Shown here one piece after another: positions 17,271-27,945 of a stretch of 64,000 bases of DNA. Position 1 is the first letter of the stretch. Each line of letters begins with the position of its first letter. This stretch comes from CAIKNB01 sp964415965 (GTDB lineage Bacteria; Patescibacteriota; Patescibacteriia; 2-12-FULL-60-25): assembly GCA_964415965.1 (NCBI GenBank), contig CAYQCK010000001.1:248001-312000 (forward strand), read 5' to 3'. A program made the translations under genes and the position numbers. The notes under the pieces are model-generated. The model worked only from the letters and a program-made list of their open reading frames with translations. It had not been told where the DNA came from and did no database searches.

Positions 17271-19055
17271 ATGCGCTGCAAGAAATGCAAAAAATGGCTG
17301 CCGCTCCTGACCCGTTACTGCTCCAATTGTGGCACGGCCGTCGTCCTTGAGCAGCGGCTCAAGTCCGAATGGCTGATGCTTTTGGGCCTGACGGTCGTCT
17401 TGTTCGTCCTGTCTTACGCGGCGGGCCGGACCGACGGCGGCCAGGCATCGGCTTCGTCTTTGACGGCCGCGGTGGCCGGACTCGGTGGCGCCATCTTCGT
17501 CCTGTTGCTGGCGCTAGCCGTCATCTTCTGCTTCGCTTTCGTCGACCTCGTCCGTTTCGCGGTCCGTAAGCCCAAATTCATCCCGCTGCCGGTGCTGGCC
17601 GTCCTGCTCCTGGCTGGTGGCGGCTACGGTGCCTACCTGCTGGCGAGTTATGCCTCGCTGACCGGCATGGTGCCAATGGTCCAGGACAACCTGGTCGAGG
17701 TCGCCGCTTCCAAGCTCATGGGCGACAAGCTGGCCCGAGGGAAGTCCGCGCCCGAAGGTTATGCCTGGTGGAGAGTCCAAGCCTCGTCCCAGCGGGCGGC
17801 CCAGATCGTCACGAATTTGCCCTTGCCCGACCGTTTGGATGCTTACGGCAGGTCCGCCGTCGTCTGGGCGGCCAAGATGGCGGACGCGTCCAAGGACCCG
17901 AAGAGCTGGCCGTCGGTCCCTGACGCACCATCTGAATTCGAGCTCGCATTGAGCGGGCGCAGCGCCGAACGGCTCTTCGACCAAAACCTGAAGGACATCT
18001 TGGCCCTCAAGGAGTTCGGCGATTCGGCCATCAAGAACAAGAATACCAAGGCGCTGCGCTATATCGCGGCCCGTCTCCTGGTCCAGCGGCATTGGCTGCA
18101 GAACCTTTTGCGGTCCAAGGATCCCGGCTTCCTGGCCATGATGCCGGTTCCGGCGGCGCAAGCCGCCGGCGACCGGAAAATCTGCATCCAGCAAGCGGCT
18201 AAGACCGTCTGCGCGGCCGATATCCAAGGTAATGTCGAGCTTGTGTACCGCGCGGCCCTGGACATCCTGGATGGCGTGGACAAGGCCGAGGCCGCATGGG
18301 ATGAGGCTTGGGGCAAGTTCTCCGCGGAACGGGGCCTCGCCGTCGCCAAGCCGGCGGAGGCCGGAGCGAAATATCCGCCCACGGTCCAGGCTTTCGTGGA
18401 CGAATGTTATGAGCACGGCGGGGAACTCGGCGCGAAAATCGAGAAGCGCGACCAGCTGCCGACCGACGAAGGCGGCAATACCTGCGGTTTCGTGAAGGGT
18501 AAAGCCAAATGTTGGGATCTGCTGACGGATTCTGGCGGCCGCTATGGCGGCGGCGAAAGCGGCTGTCCGCAGGTCGGTATCATCCCGGCGGTCATCGCCC
18601 AAGCCTGGACGGGCAAGCCGTCCGAAGACGCGAAGCCGGCTGTCGAAGCCAAGCCCTCAACGCAGGCCCAAAAGGGGACGGGCACTCCCGCGGCCAAACC
18701 CAAAACCGCGAACTGGGACGGGAACTATACCATCTCCGGCGTTTTGGACTGCGGCGGCAGCATCCCCGGGACCGAACCCAAATTGCCGATAAATACCGGA
18801 TTCTCCATTTCGGGCAACGCCTTCACCGATGTGAACGGCATCCGGCGCACCATCAGCCCCCAGGGCACGGTCACGGTCTATAACGACCAGATAATCCAGG
18901 GCATGAACGGAGCGTTCAAGATGACCTATAAGTTCACGCTGGTGGACGGCGTCGCCAAAGTCAGCGGCAGCGCGACCGTGGATCTGGTCCTGCTGCAAGG
19001 CACGACCCGCTATGAGTCCCGCTGCGCCGGCACGCTGTCCGGTTCGAGGCGCTAG
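17271..19055 (+). CDS. Zinc-ribbon membrane protein with one Cys-rich module (twin B)
   Basis: 594 residues, a paralog of the preceding gene and probably co-transcribed. It has an N-terminal zinc ribbon (CKKCKKW ... YCSNCG) and two or three transmembrane helices (about 30-125). An exported helical domain contains a W-x-W-K-like region and an AQAAGDRKICIQ segment aligned with AQAYAVEGKQTCF of the twin. A single copy of the Cys module lies near 375-428 (FVDEC ... TCGFVKGKAKCW ... GGGESGC). The C-terminal beta-rich domain differs from that of the twin. Likely a cell-surface sensor or structural protein; no enzymatic motif seen. Confidence 0.75.
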   Translation: MRCKKCKKWLPLLTRYCSNCGTAVVLEQRLKSEWLMLLGLTVVLFVLSYAAGRTDGGQASASSLTAAVAGLGGAIFVLLLALAVIFCFAFVDLVRFAVRKPKFIPLPVLAVLLLAGGGYGAYLLASYASLTGMVPMVQDNLVEVAASKLMGDKLARGKSAPEGYAWWRVQASSQRAAQIVTNLPLPDRLDAYGRSAVVWAAKMADASKDPKSWPSVPDAPSEFELALSGRSAERLFDQNLKDILALKEFGDSAIKNKNTKALRYIAARLLVQRHWLQNLLRSKDPGFLAMMPVPAAQAAGDRKICIQQAAKTVCAADIQGNVELVYRAALDILDGVDKAEAAWDEAWGKFSAERGLAVAKPAEAGAKYPPTVQAFVDECYEHGGELGAKIEKRDQLPTDEGGNTCGFVKGKAKCWDLLTDSGGRYGGGESGCPQVGIIPAVIAQAWTGKPSEDAKPAVEAKPSTQAQKGTGTPAAKPKTANWDGNYTISGVLDCGGSIPGTEPKLPINTGFSISGNAFTDVNGIRRTISPQGTVTVYNDQIIQGMNGAFKMTYKFTLVDGVAKVSGSATVDLVLLQGTTRYESRCAGTLSGSRR

Positions 19056-19078
19056 GGGAGGGGGCGGATGGCGCGCCG

Positions 19079-20533
19079 TCACTTGCCGCGCGTCGGCATG
19101 TCCAGCGTCCGTCCGGCTTTCAGGTTTTCCGCGAAGCGCCGGTCGTGCGAGACGAAGATGATGGCGCCCGTGAAAACGTCGAGCGCTTTTTCCAGCGCCT
19201 CGATGGCGTAGACGTCAAGGTGGTTGGTCGGTTCGTCCAGGAGCAGGACGTCGTATCCGCCGGCCAAGAGCTCGGCCAGCTGGAGTTTTTTGAGTTCGCC
19301 TTCGCTTAAAGCGCCGACCTTCTCGGTCTCGGGATTTTTGGCCAGGATGCCTCCCGCCAACCTGCCGCTCTCGGCGCGCGTGCAGCCCGTGGTCTTTTCC
19401 AGGTATGCGGAGACGCTCAAGCCCGGTTCCGTGGGTTCCAGGATTTGCGGCAGGTGGCCGATGCGCCCCGCGGTCTCCAGCTCGCCGTGCGCCAACGGTC
19501 CGCCCGACGCCACCAGCCGGAGCAGAGTCGATTTGCCGCTGCCGTTCGGTCCGGTCAGCCGGACGCGCTCGCCGCGGCGCACGGCCAAGTCGACGCCGCG
19601 GAAAACTTCGGTCGGTCCGATAGCGAAGGACGCATCCTTCAGTCTCACCAGCGTCTGTCCGTCTTCCGCGGTTTCTCCGTTTCGGACCTGGAAGCTCAAG
19701 CGTTTTTCGGTCTGCGGCAAAGGAGTCGCCGTCAGTTCGGCCGCCAGCCGCTCCCGCTGGTGCGCCGCGCGGTGCGAGAGTTTGGCTGCCCGTTTCCGGT
19801 AGAAGAAATGCGTAGTCTCGTCCTCGATGCGCTGCGCGTGCGCGTCCAAACCATCCAAAGAATCCTTCAGCTTCCGGCGGCGTTTGCGCTGGACTTCGAA
19901 TTCACGCCGCCGCGCCTCGAATTCCGCGTCTTTCGTCGCCTTGAACCGCGAGTAGCCGCCGACGTAGCGCTCCATCCGGTGCGTAGCTTGGTCGATCTCA
20001 AAGATGGTGGTCACGCTCCGGTCCAGCACGTAGCGGTCATGGGAAACGATGAGGACGGCCGCGGATGTTTGCCGCAGGTCTTCGACGAAGGCGTCGATGT
20101 GCTCGTCGTCCAAGCTGTTGGTCGGCTCGTCGAGCAGCAGGACGTCTGGTCCGTCGCGGAAAGCCTTGGAGAGCTGCACGGATTTCAGCCAGCCGCCGCT
20201 GAGCTCGGCCAACCGAAAATCAGCCAGCTCCTTCGCGGAGCCGAGGCGGCCGTCCAGATATTCGGCCACCGTCATGTCCGGCGCGTCCCGGAATTCCTGC
20301 GGGACGAAGACGAGCTTGGAGCCGCGCTCCAGCGCCACGGTCCCGTCCAGGGACGCACGTTCGGGCAGTTCCTGGCCTGACGTCCGGGCGGCCAGCGCGG
20401 CGAGGAGCGTGGACTTGCCTGAGCCGTTCCGGCCGACCAGGCCGGCCTTTTCACCGCGCTTGAGGCGCAACACCCGGCAATTGACGGCCAAAGTCCCGTT
20501 GATCTGCAATTTCAGGCCATAGGCATCCAGCAT
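19079..20533 (-). CDS. ABC-F family ATPase
   Basis: 484 residues with two ATP-binding cassettes and no membrane segments. The first Walker A is GRNGSGKST (34-42), with signature LSGGWLKSV and DEPTNSLD. The second is GPNGSGKST, with signature LSEGELKKLQ and DEPTNHLD. The basic linker between cassettes (many Arg/Lys, about 200-245) matches the ribosome-contacting interdomain of ABC-F proteins. These act on the ribosome in translation or antibiotic protection rather than in transport. Closest in layout to short Uup/YdiF-type members; the exact subfamily cannot be told. Confidence 0.85.
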   Translation of the reverse strand: MLDAYGLKLQINGTLAVNCRVLRLKRGEKAGLVGRNGSGKSTLLAALAARTSGQELPERASLDGTVALERGSKLVFVPQEFRDAPDMTVAEYLDGRLGSAKELADFRLAELSGGWLKSVQLSKAFRDGPDVLLLDEPTNSLDDEHIDAFVEDLRQTSAAVLIVSHDRYVLDRSVTTIFEIDQATHRMERYVGGYSRFKATKDAEFEARRREFEVQRKRRRKLKDSLDGLDAHAQRIEDETTHFFYRKRAAKLSHRAAHQRERLAAELTATPLPQTEKRLSFQVRNGETAEDGQTLVRLKDASFAIGPTEVFRGVDLAVRRGERVRLTGPNGSGKSTLLRLVASGGPLAHGELETAGRIGHLPQILEPTEPGLSVSAYLEKTTGCTRAESGRLAGGILAKNPETEKVGALSEGELKKLQLAELLAGGYDVLLLDEPTNHLDVYAIEALEKALDVFTGAIIFVSHDRRFAENLKAGRTLDMPTRGK

Positions 20534-20787
20534 ACGTATATAGGATAAATAAAAAACCGCCAGTCTGCTTCCGTCTTGCCCGGCAACGCCAATCCGTCCC
20601 GATGACGGGGCGGAATGCCTGCGGCGGGCTCAGGCGGATCAGCTGACGAGTTTCATCGCCTTGAATATACGGCCGCTCCGCGCCCGTGTCAAAGTTGGCA
20701 GCCGACCGCATGCTTGCTATCGTCCGACCGACGCTCGACCGTCGATTTTTTTATGTTCGACGGCCTAATTCAGTCCCGAACCGAATT

Positions 20788-21384
20788 ATGGACAACCGGA
20801 TACGCGAGATCGTCAGGCGGATCGATGCCCTGAACGGCCTGTTGGCCAAGGAGTATGCGCGGCTGTCCGAAAAATACGGCTTCTATTACCGACGGAAAAA
20901 AGTCGTTTTCCTCGAGGCTATCCGCGAGCAGAACAGGCGGTTCAAGATACCGGCCTGGAAATACGCGATTCCCACCAGCGTCCGGCATCTCGTCTCGTTG
21001 CCGTTCATCTACATGATGATAATCCCGACGGTCATCTTGGACGCCTTCATCACCGTCTACCATCTCGTGGCCTTCCCGCTCTACGGCATCCCTTGGGTCA
21101 AAAGAGGGGAGTACATCGTCTACGACCGCCAGTTCCTGGATTACCTGAACATCATCCAAAAGGTCCATTGCCTGTATTGCAGCTACGTCAACGGCCTGTT
21201 CGCCTATGCGGTCGAGATCGCGGCCCGGACCGAAAGGTATTGGTGCCCGGTCAAGGCCGCGCGCAAGCCGACGGTGTATCATGCTTGGTACGAGGATTTC
21301 GCCGACTACGGAAATCCCGAAGAATGGAAATGCAAGTTCAACGACCGGCAGGCATTCAAGGATAAGTCCAAACCAAAGGAGTGA
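20788..21384 (+). CDS. Conserved uncharacterised membrane protein
   Basis: About 198 residues from the ATG at 20788; an in-frame upstream start at 20686 would add a low-quality extension. A helical N-terminus with YRRKK leads to a hydrophobic block near 70-105 (PFIYMMIIPTVILDAFI). A conserved-looking segment follows with YDRQFLDYLN, then CLYCSYVNG and WCPVK. CxxC plus a later Cys suggests a metal- or disulfide-linked site. No known family recognised. Likely paired with the DUF1287 gene 12 bp downstream. Confidence 0.65.
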   Translation: MDNRIREIVRRIDALNGLLAKEYARLSEKYGFYYRRKKVVFLEAIREQNRRFKIPAWKYAIPTSVRHLVSLPFIYMMIIPTVILDAFITVYHLVAFPLYGIPWVKRGEYIVYDRQFLDYLNIIQKVHCLYCSYVNGLFAYAVEIAARTERYWCPVKAARKPTVYHAWYEDFADYGNPEEWKCKFNDRQAFKDKSKPKE

Positions 21385-21396
21385 GTCCCGAAAGCG

Positions 21397-22092
21397 ATGA
21401 GGTATCCGATTGTCGTCTTCTTTGCGATCTGTGTCGCGTTGGCCATCGTCGGCGCGTCGGTTTGGGTTGGGCTTGCGCCGGGCGACGCCATCACTTTCCC
21501 TTCGTCGCGGCCGCGCCTGGCCATTCCGCAGATCTACTCCACCCATGACGAAGACCGCGACGGCATCAACGACACACAGGACTTGTTGGATGGGGCGCGG
21601 GCCGAGCTAGGACGCCAGCCCGTCTACCGCAGTGCGTATTACCACGACGGCTATCCTCCGGTGGATGAAGGGGTCTGCACCGACCTGGTCTGGCGCGCTT
21701 TTCGGGATGCGGGATATGACTTGAAGCGCTTGGTGGATACGGACATCAAGGCTCGACCCGACGCTTATCCGCGAGTTAACGGCGAGCCTGACCCCAACAT
21801 CGATTTCCGTCGCGTACCGAATTTGAATGTCTATTTCAAGAAGCATGCGGTCTCGCTCACGATCGAAGTCAAACCAGGAGACGTCACCAACCTGAAAGAG
21901 TGGCAGGGCGGCGACCTGGTCCTGTTCGACGGGCCGAAATCCCACATCGGCATCGTCTCCGACCGCCGCGACGACCAAGGCGTCCCGTTGCTCATCCATA
22001 ATGCCGGACAGACGCGGGAAGATGATGGGCTGCTTTATTGGCCAGAACGAATAACGCCGATCATAGGACATTATAGATGGCCGAGGAACTGA
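21397..22092 (+). CDS. DUF1287 domain-containing exported protein
   Basis: 231 residues. An N-terminal membrane anchor or signal (about 4-26) is followed by a DUF1287 domain. Features are LLDGARAELGRQPVYRSAYY, GVCTDLVWRAFRDAGYDLK with Cys/Asp, the DIDFRRVPNL-type segment and GDLVLFDG ... HIGIVSD near the C-terminus. The Cys-His arrangement resembles NlpC/P60-like papain folds, so a cell-wall peptidase or amidase role is plausible but unproven. A bidirectional terminator follows and marks the left edge of the AT-rich region. Confidence 0.8.
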   Translation: MRYPIVVFFAICVALAIVGASVWVGLAPGDAITFPSSRPRLAIPQIYSTHDEDRDGINDTQDLLDGARAELGRQPVYRSAYYHDGYPPVDEGVCTDLVWRAFRDAGYDLKRLVDTDIKARPDAYPRVNGEPDPNIDFRRVPNLNVYFKKHAVSLTIEVKPGDVTNLKEWQGGDLVLFDGPKSHIGIVSDRRDDQGVPLLIHNAGQTREDDGLLYWPERITPIIGHYRWPRN

Positions 22093-22117
22093 CCGGAATG
22101 TCAGCGTGTTCGCGAAC

Positions 22118-22146
22118 AAAAAATCCTCGTGTAAGAGGATTTTTCT
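22118..22146. terminator. Bidirectional terminator between DUF1287 gene and AT-rich pair
   Basis: The stem AAAATCCTC/GAGGATTTT with a six-base loop has A-runs on one side and T-runs on the other. It serves both convergent genes. Confidence 0.8.
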
Positions 22147-22156
22147 GTTTGTAGGC

Positions 22157-23014
22157 TTAATTCAGTGATAAAGCGCGCCATAGGCTAGGGTCGATATCAA
22201 AAAAAATACCAAAGAATTTATCCAAATCTGGTGCTGTTATTACACCGAGTGATTTGCTGTAACCTTCTGAGTTTAACCAATAGGGTTCTTCCCCAGGGAA
22301 ATAATGCCTTGTAGTAAAAAATACTACCCTGCATTTTTTGGGTTCTACAATCCTTTCCATTTCCTTCATTGAGAACTCAATTGAACTAAAGAAGGGTAAT
22401 TGCTCGCAGTTAAAATAAATCACCTCTCCTTGTTTTATTGCATTCTTTAGCTTATCTCTAAGTATTTGCGTGATTCCAAAAATAATTGTGTTTTTAACAT
22501 CTACTTTGTCATCTTTAACCTTGACGGTATTTGAATACGAATCCTTTATGATTACGGATTGTAACGTCTTTAGCTCGGCAGTTAGACCGTTGATTTTGAA
22601 GTCCCCACCATTCGCAACAGGAAGAAATTCAATACTATACTTATTCCTATGATAAATATATGAGATTACTGCAATGGACGTAGCATGAATGATTGCTTCA
22701 GCCTGATTTGTCCTTTGTGATTCCCTGAACTGCTTTATAAGGTATGTGATATCGACATTATCTCTGTCTAGCGCTTGGCAATAATATAGAAAGGAAATGT
22801 AATGACTTGGAATATGATATTTTGCCGATCCAGATTTGAGTTCAATCTTAAAAGGTTCGTAGTCAAATTTGATTTTGAACTTGTTTTCCAATTTTCTGCA
22901 TGCAGATAAAAATTCCGTCGGTTTTATACCGTATTGAAGTTCAGTCTGAAAGTTGTTTAATAGGTCCTCAAGCATATCGAAATCTGATATATCACGAAGA
23001 GGCCAGTGGACCAC
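22157..23014 (-). CDS. Uncharacterised protein with a PD-(D/E)XK-like core
   Basis: 285 residues, AT-rich and unlike its GC-rich neighbours, so probably acquired. The segment GGDFKINGLTAELKT (136-150) gives Asp138 ... Glu147-x-Lys149. This is the layout of PD-(D/E)XK nucleases and is frequent in restriction enzymes and nuclease toxins. No transmembrane segment. The start is GTG 23014; a later internal ATG is possible. It follows the DUF1643 gene by 6 bp, so the two are likely one operon. The nuclease call rests on one motif. Confidence 0.55.
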   Translation of the reverse strand: MVHWPLRDISDFDMLEDLLNNFQTELQYGIKPTEFLSACRKLENKFKIKFDYEPFKIELKSGSAKYHIPSHYISFLYYCQALDRDNVDITYLIKQFRESQRTNQAEAIIHATSIAVISYIYHRNKYSIEFLPVANGGDFKINGLTAELKTLQSVIIKDSYSNTVKVKDDKVDVKNTIIFGITQILRDKLKNAIKQGEVIYFNCEQLPFFSSIEFSMKEMERIVEPKKCRVVFFTTRHYFPGEEPYWLNSEGYSKSLGVITAPDLDKFFGIFFDIDPSLWRALSLN

Positions 23015-23020
23015 GCATAA

Positions 23021-23500
23021 TTATTGCCTGTATAGTATTGGTTTTATTGTTCGCTTGACGTAAAGTGGGTGTTTCGGATTTCCCAATTTGGTGTTGCCTA
23101 AACAGAAGGGCTGATTGATAGTGTTTAGGATTTTTAGTACCTCCTTGTCGCGAGCGCAATGTGTACCGTGATTGCCCCATGCGACAACAACCATCCTAGA
23201 TTTCTTAGCGATACTTTTGATGTATTCGTCATTCTGGAATCCGTGAGGATTCCGGCATGATTTCATCTTTGCCGGATTCGTCGCACGAAAGGCAAATAAA
23301 TTGGTTATCAATATTCCATCAAACTTCCATTGCTTAGCGAATTCTACGCAAGCTCTGACTGTTGGATCGTCGTGTGTTGCGTCGGCTGTACTCGGGTTGA
23401 GTAAAATGAAATTTAGGATATTATTTTCGTTTATTCCCCAACTCCGTTCAAGGACATAGCGATATTTTTTTGATTTATCGAAAATGGCATCTTTTACCAT
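23021..23500 (-). CDS. DUF1643 domain-containing protein
   Basis: 159 residues. The motif FILLNPSTADATHDDPTVRACVEFAK, then ITNLFAFRAT and VVAWGNHG, is the signature of the DUF1643 family, whose biochemical role is not known. AT-rich, co-directional with the nuclease-like gene, and adjacent to an integrated recombinase element, suggesting mobile cargo. The full family length is present and the gene looks intact. Confidence 0.8.
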   Translation of the reverse strand: MVKDAIFDKSKKYRYVLERSWGINENNILNFILLNPSTADATHDDPTVRACVEFAKQWKFDGILITNLFAFRATNPAKMKSCRNPHGFQNDEYIKSIAKKSRMVVVAWGNHGTHCARDKEVLKILNTINQPFCLGNTKLGNPKHPLYVKRTIKPILYRQ

Positions 23501-23522
23501 ATTGGTAATCTCATCCTAGCAC

Positions 23523-23550
23523 AAAAACCGCCCTTTCGGGCGGCTTTGTT
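23523..23550 (-). terminator. Terminator, probably the original tRNA-Ser(UGA) terminator
   Basis: A hairpin CCGCCC-TTTC-GGGCGG has its T-run on the minus strand. Minus-strand reading from the tRNA would reach it only about 70 nt beyond the att core if the 3.35 kb element were absent. Confidence 0.55.
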
Positions 23551-23617
23551 GGTCACAATCGCACCGCGCAGGCCTCGAACGCTTTGGGTGCTCGGGTCTG
23601 TCGATACTGAATCGTCA

Positions 23618-23773
23618 TGGCGGTGTTTTTTGGACGAAGTTCGAATATTTTTTGACGAAAATCCGAATTCTGAATTTTGAAATCCAATCGCTCGGGCGGG
23701 CAAAAAGGAAGGGGGTTGGGGGGAAGGAATTTTTGCCCGCCCTCGCTCCGCCGCCGAAAAATTGCGGCCGACT
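23618..23773 (-). repeat. Att arm A, outer copy (156-bp inverted repeat with 25098-25253)
   Basis: Reading the two copies against each other I see no mismatch over 156 bp; similarity stops sharply at both sides. It contains internal GC hairpins of the type GCGGGCAAAAA and ends in the TGGCGG core. Confidence 0.85.
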
Positions 23774-23774
23774 T

Positions 23775-25037
23775 TTATTTTTCTGATTTAATATGCTCAT
23801 ATCCATCGAACAAACCAAACTTTTCCTTTGCTACCTTAAAGTCTAATTCTTTTAGCTCTGGGTATTTTTCACAAAGTTCTTTCGCTTGTTCGTATCGCTC
23901 GGAAGAGCCAACAAAAGTTTTGGGGTCTGGAATATTTTCTATTTCCGATTTTGGAATTAATAAATCACTTTGTAAAAAATCAAAAGGATTGGGGGTTGGA
24001 GCTTCTCCCTTAAATGATTTTTCAGCAGCTTGTAATAATTCCTCTATGGTCTGTCTATTTTCTTGCCCAATCCTTTTGATATCTTCATCGCTTAATTCCT
24101 GTGAATTATTTCGTCGCACGAAATCAGCTAACGCGGCTTTGTACGCTTCTTGTCCAAAAGGTTTACTCTCTGGTGTGCCGAGTTTTTCCGCATCTTGCTT
24201 AATTTCCGATAGATTTTCTAAAGCAATCGCAATATCCATTTTCGTACTTGGGTCATACGCATAAAATTTTTCTGCAAATTTTCCTCTTTCGTCCGCTTCT
24301 GAAAATCCTCCGATTTTATCCGCTTCGCCGATTTCAAGAGTTACGGCAAATCCTTTTTTGTTTTCGCTTTCGGCAACTTCTTGTCTATTCATGACTTGGT
24401 CAGGCGTAAATTTTCGCGAATAGCCGACTAACTGTTCATTGACTGTTGAAAGCGAGGTAGGGTCATAAAGCTGAATTGAACCGTCATCTATTTCGCGAAA
24501 AACAACATGATGTCCTTTACGCAAAACAGTTCTTACTCCGGAGTAACCAAGTTTTTCTAAAGCGAGATGTAGCATAGCACTTCCCATCGTGCAGTTCATG
24601 CCAGAGTCCTTGTACTGTTTGCGTAAATTCGGAAGCATATCAACCCACCCATGCAGACCTTCGGATTTTCTCGCAATAAGGTTGAGTGCTTGTTCGTCCA
24701 AAGGAATTTCCGCTTGCTGAAGTTTTTCGCGAACCGCAAGAATTTCAATTTCATCGGAAAGACCACTTTCCTTGAAGTATTGCTCAAGATTTTCTTGAAA
24801 CTCTGCTTGTAATTTTTTAGCAAGCTCTTTATCTTCTAAGCGTAAAGTTTCTTCGTCTACTTTTCCGTCTAATAGAAAATCTTGAGCAGTTTTTAGAAAA
24901 ACTTTTCTTTCTTGCGGTTCGCGCTCAAGTAAATCAGTTGTTTGTTCTTGCAAACCAGAATCTAAAACCTGCCCTGCTGGTTTTGCAGGTTTTTGTTCAT
25001 TTTCGTTTGGATTTGGCATAATAGGTTCGCGTTCCAT
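23775..25037 (-). CDS. Transglutaminase-like (Cys-His-Asp) cargo protein
   Basis: 420 residues, AT-rich, no signal peptide. An N-terminal charged helical region (about 30-125) precedes a domain with GMNCTMGSAML (Cys149), KGHHVVF (His176/177) and LYDPTS (Asp192). The order and spacing match a transglutaminase-like or cysteine-protease triad. The C-terminal 200 residues are acidic and helical. The gene lies between the two copies of arm A of the element and is its only evident cargo. It could be an effector, toxin or protease; substrate unknown. The last coding bases abut arm A. Confidence 0.6.
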   Translation of the reverse strand: MEREPIMPNPNENEQKPAKPAGQVLDSGLQEQTTDLLEREPQERKVFLKTAQDFLLDGKVDEETLRLEDKELAKKLQAEFQENLEQYFKESGLSDEIEILAVREKLQQAEIPLDEQALNLIARKSEGLHGWVDMLPNLRKQYKDSGMNCTMGSAMLHLALEKLGYSGVRTVLRKGHHVVFREIDDGSIQLYDPTSLSTVNEQLVGYSRKFTPDQVMNRQEVAESENKKGFAVTLEIGEADKIGGFSEADERGKFAEKFYAYDPSTKMDIAIALENLSEIKQDAEKLGTPESKPFGQEAYKAALADFVRRNNSQELSDEDIKRIGQENRQTIEELLQAAEKSFKGEAPTPNPFDFLQSDLLIPKSEIENIPDPKTFVGSSERYEQAKELCEKYPELKELDFKVAKEKFGLFDGYEHIKSEK

Positions 25038-25097
25038 AATTTTGCTGTTTTGTTGGATTTATTGTATCATTATTGAGTAGATTTTTCTATTGATTTG

Positions 25098-25253
25098 AGT
25101 CGGCCGCAATTTTTCGGCGGCGGAGCGAGGGCGGGCAAAAATTCCTTCCCCCCAACCCCCTTCCTTTTTGCCCGCCCGAGCGATTGGATTTCAAAATTCA
25201 GAATTCGGATTTTCGTCAAAAAATATTCGAACTTCGTCCAAAAAACACCGCCA
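25098..25253 (+). repeat. Att arm A, inner copy with inverted core
   Basis: Inverted copy of 23618-23773. It ends in CCGCCA (25248-25253), the reverse complement of the element-end core, and runs directly into arm B. Confidence 0.85.
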
Positions 25254-25380
25254 AGTTTTACATTCAGCGAAATTGAAAGAGGTTGCCTCGGCGCTTCGCG
25301 CCTCGGCATGGTATTTCCCCGCGAGAATCCAAGCATTTTTGAGGGGGAACGAAAGCGTCCGCTCGGCAATGCGGAAGTTC
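25248..25380 (+). repeat. Att arm B, inner copy (133-bp inverted repeat with 26845-26977)
   Basis: Matches without visible mismatch the reverse complement of the last 133 bp before the tRNA body, which includes the 3' coding end of the recombinase gene. It overlaps arm A by the six-base core. Confidence 0.85.
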
Positions 25381-25477
25381 CTGTGCGAAGCACAGAGAAA
25401 ATGGAATTTTCAGAACCAATCTTTTTTCTTTCGCCTTTGGCGAAAGGTACAGCGATATTTTCTAGCCCAAAAGCGAT

Positions 25478-27061
<1,584 letters not shown>

Positions 27062-27230
27062 ATGGAACCAGCCAAGATTAGCCGAGATGAGTGGGTTTTT
27101 CAAGGGCTGTGCCACGTCTTCGCAAGACGGGTGCAAAGTCATGATAGCGACCACCGGCTGGCTCCGGAATTATACCCAAGGCAATGTTAACATCCTTCCG
27201 CGCTGACGGTATCATTATTGACATACAGCT

Positions 27231-27899
27231 ATGCAAAAACGGACTTTCGTCATTTCTTTGGTTTTTTTCGCGCTGCTGACGGCAGGTAGCGTTCAGGCCG
27301 AGGATTTGCCCGCTTCGAAATGCTTGACTGCCGCAGCCAAAACGCGGAAAGCGACGGCTGAGGCGCTTATGGTTAAGGATATTTCGACTTACGCGGGTAA
27401 CCCCAAAGCCGAAAAGGCGATTGCCGCATACCGCGAGGCGATGACGACGGCTTGGGATGCTATGTTGGAGCCGTACTGCGGCTTCGGGAAGTACGGGACG
27501 GCATCGGCGGTGAAGTCGTATGGCAAGAGCGTCGACCGCGCACGTCTGGCTTTCTTGGAAAGCGTAAAGCAACTCACGAAATTCAAGGTCGCAGTGACGG
27601 TCTCGGATGAGCCTGACGCCCAAAAAATCGTCCCGCCGATCGCGAGCCTGAAGTCGGCGATTAAGGTCAAGGCGGGCCTGCGGCGGGGGATGAAGGATGA
27701 TGCGGTCCTGCACTTGCAGCAGGTCTTGGCCGCGCATTTCAAACTGTCCGAAGAGGGTTTGGCGACCGGTTTCTTCGGCCCGAAGACCGAAGGCTTGGTC
27801 AGAAGGTTCCAGCTCGAAAAGAAGATCATCGCGGATGCTGATTCGCCGGGCGCCGGACTGGTCGGGCCTAAGACTACCGCCGCCTTGAATTCCCTGTAA
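27231..27899 (+). CDS. Secreted peptidoglycan-binding-domain protein
   Basis: 222 residues. A clear signal peptide (basic start, hydrophobic 7-20, cleavage after VQA-E near 23) is followed by a helical region. A C-terminal peptidoglycan_binding_1-like domain runs from about 148 (LRRGMKDDAVLHLQQVL ... GFFGPKTEGLVRRFQ ... VGPKTTAALNSL). It probably binds the cell wall; no catalytic domain accompanies it. A -10-like TATCAT at 27210-27215 gives a short leader. Single gene with its own terminator. Confidence 0.8.
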   Translation: MQKRTFVISLVFFALLTAGSVQAEDLPASKCLTAAAKTRKATAEALMVKDISTYAGNPKAEKAIAAYREAMTTAWDAMLEPYCGFGKYGTASAVKSYGKSVDRARLAFLESVKQLTKFKVAVTVSDEPDAQKIVPPIASLKSAIKVKAGLRRGMKDDAVLHLQQVLAAHFKLSEEGLATGFFGPKTEGLVRRFQLEKKIIADADSPGAGLVGPKTTAALNSL

Positions 27900-27913
27900 C
27901 CCTAAGCCACAAA

Positions 27914-27943
27914 TGCAAAACCCGCCTGTTGGCGGGTTTTTTG
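27914..27943. terminator. Terminator after the peptidoglycan-binding gene
   Basis: AAAACCCGCC-TGTT-GGCGGGTTTT followed by TT. The symmetrical A/T tails allow use from both strands, including by the tRNA-Arg transcript. Confidence 0.8.
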
Positions 27944-27945
27944 CA

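Noticed and set aside
20534..20787. Gene in the 254-bp gap between the ABC-F and membrane-protein genes
   Set aside because: Only short frames without motifs; the gap holds likely divergent promoters (GGATAAAT near 20541).
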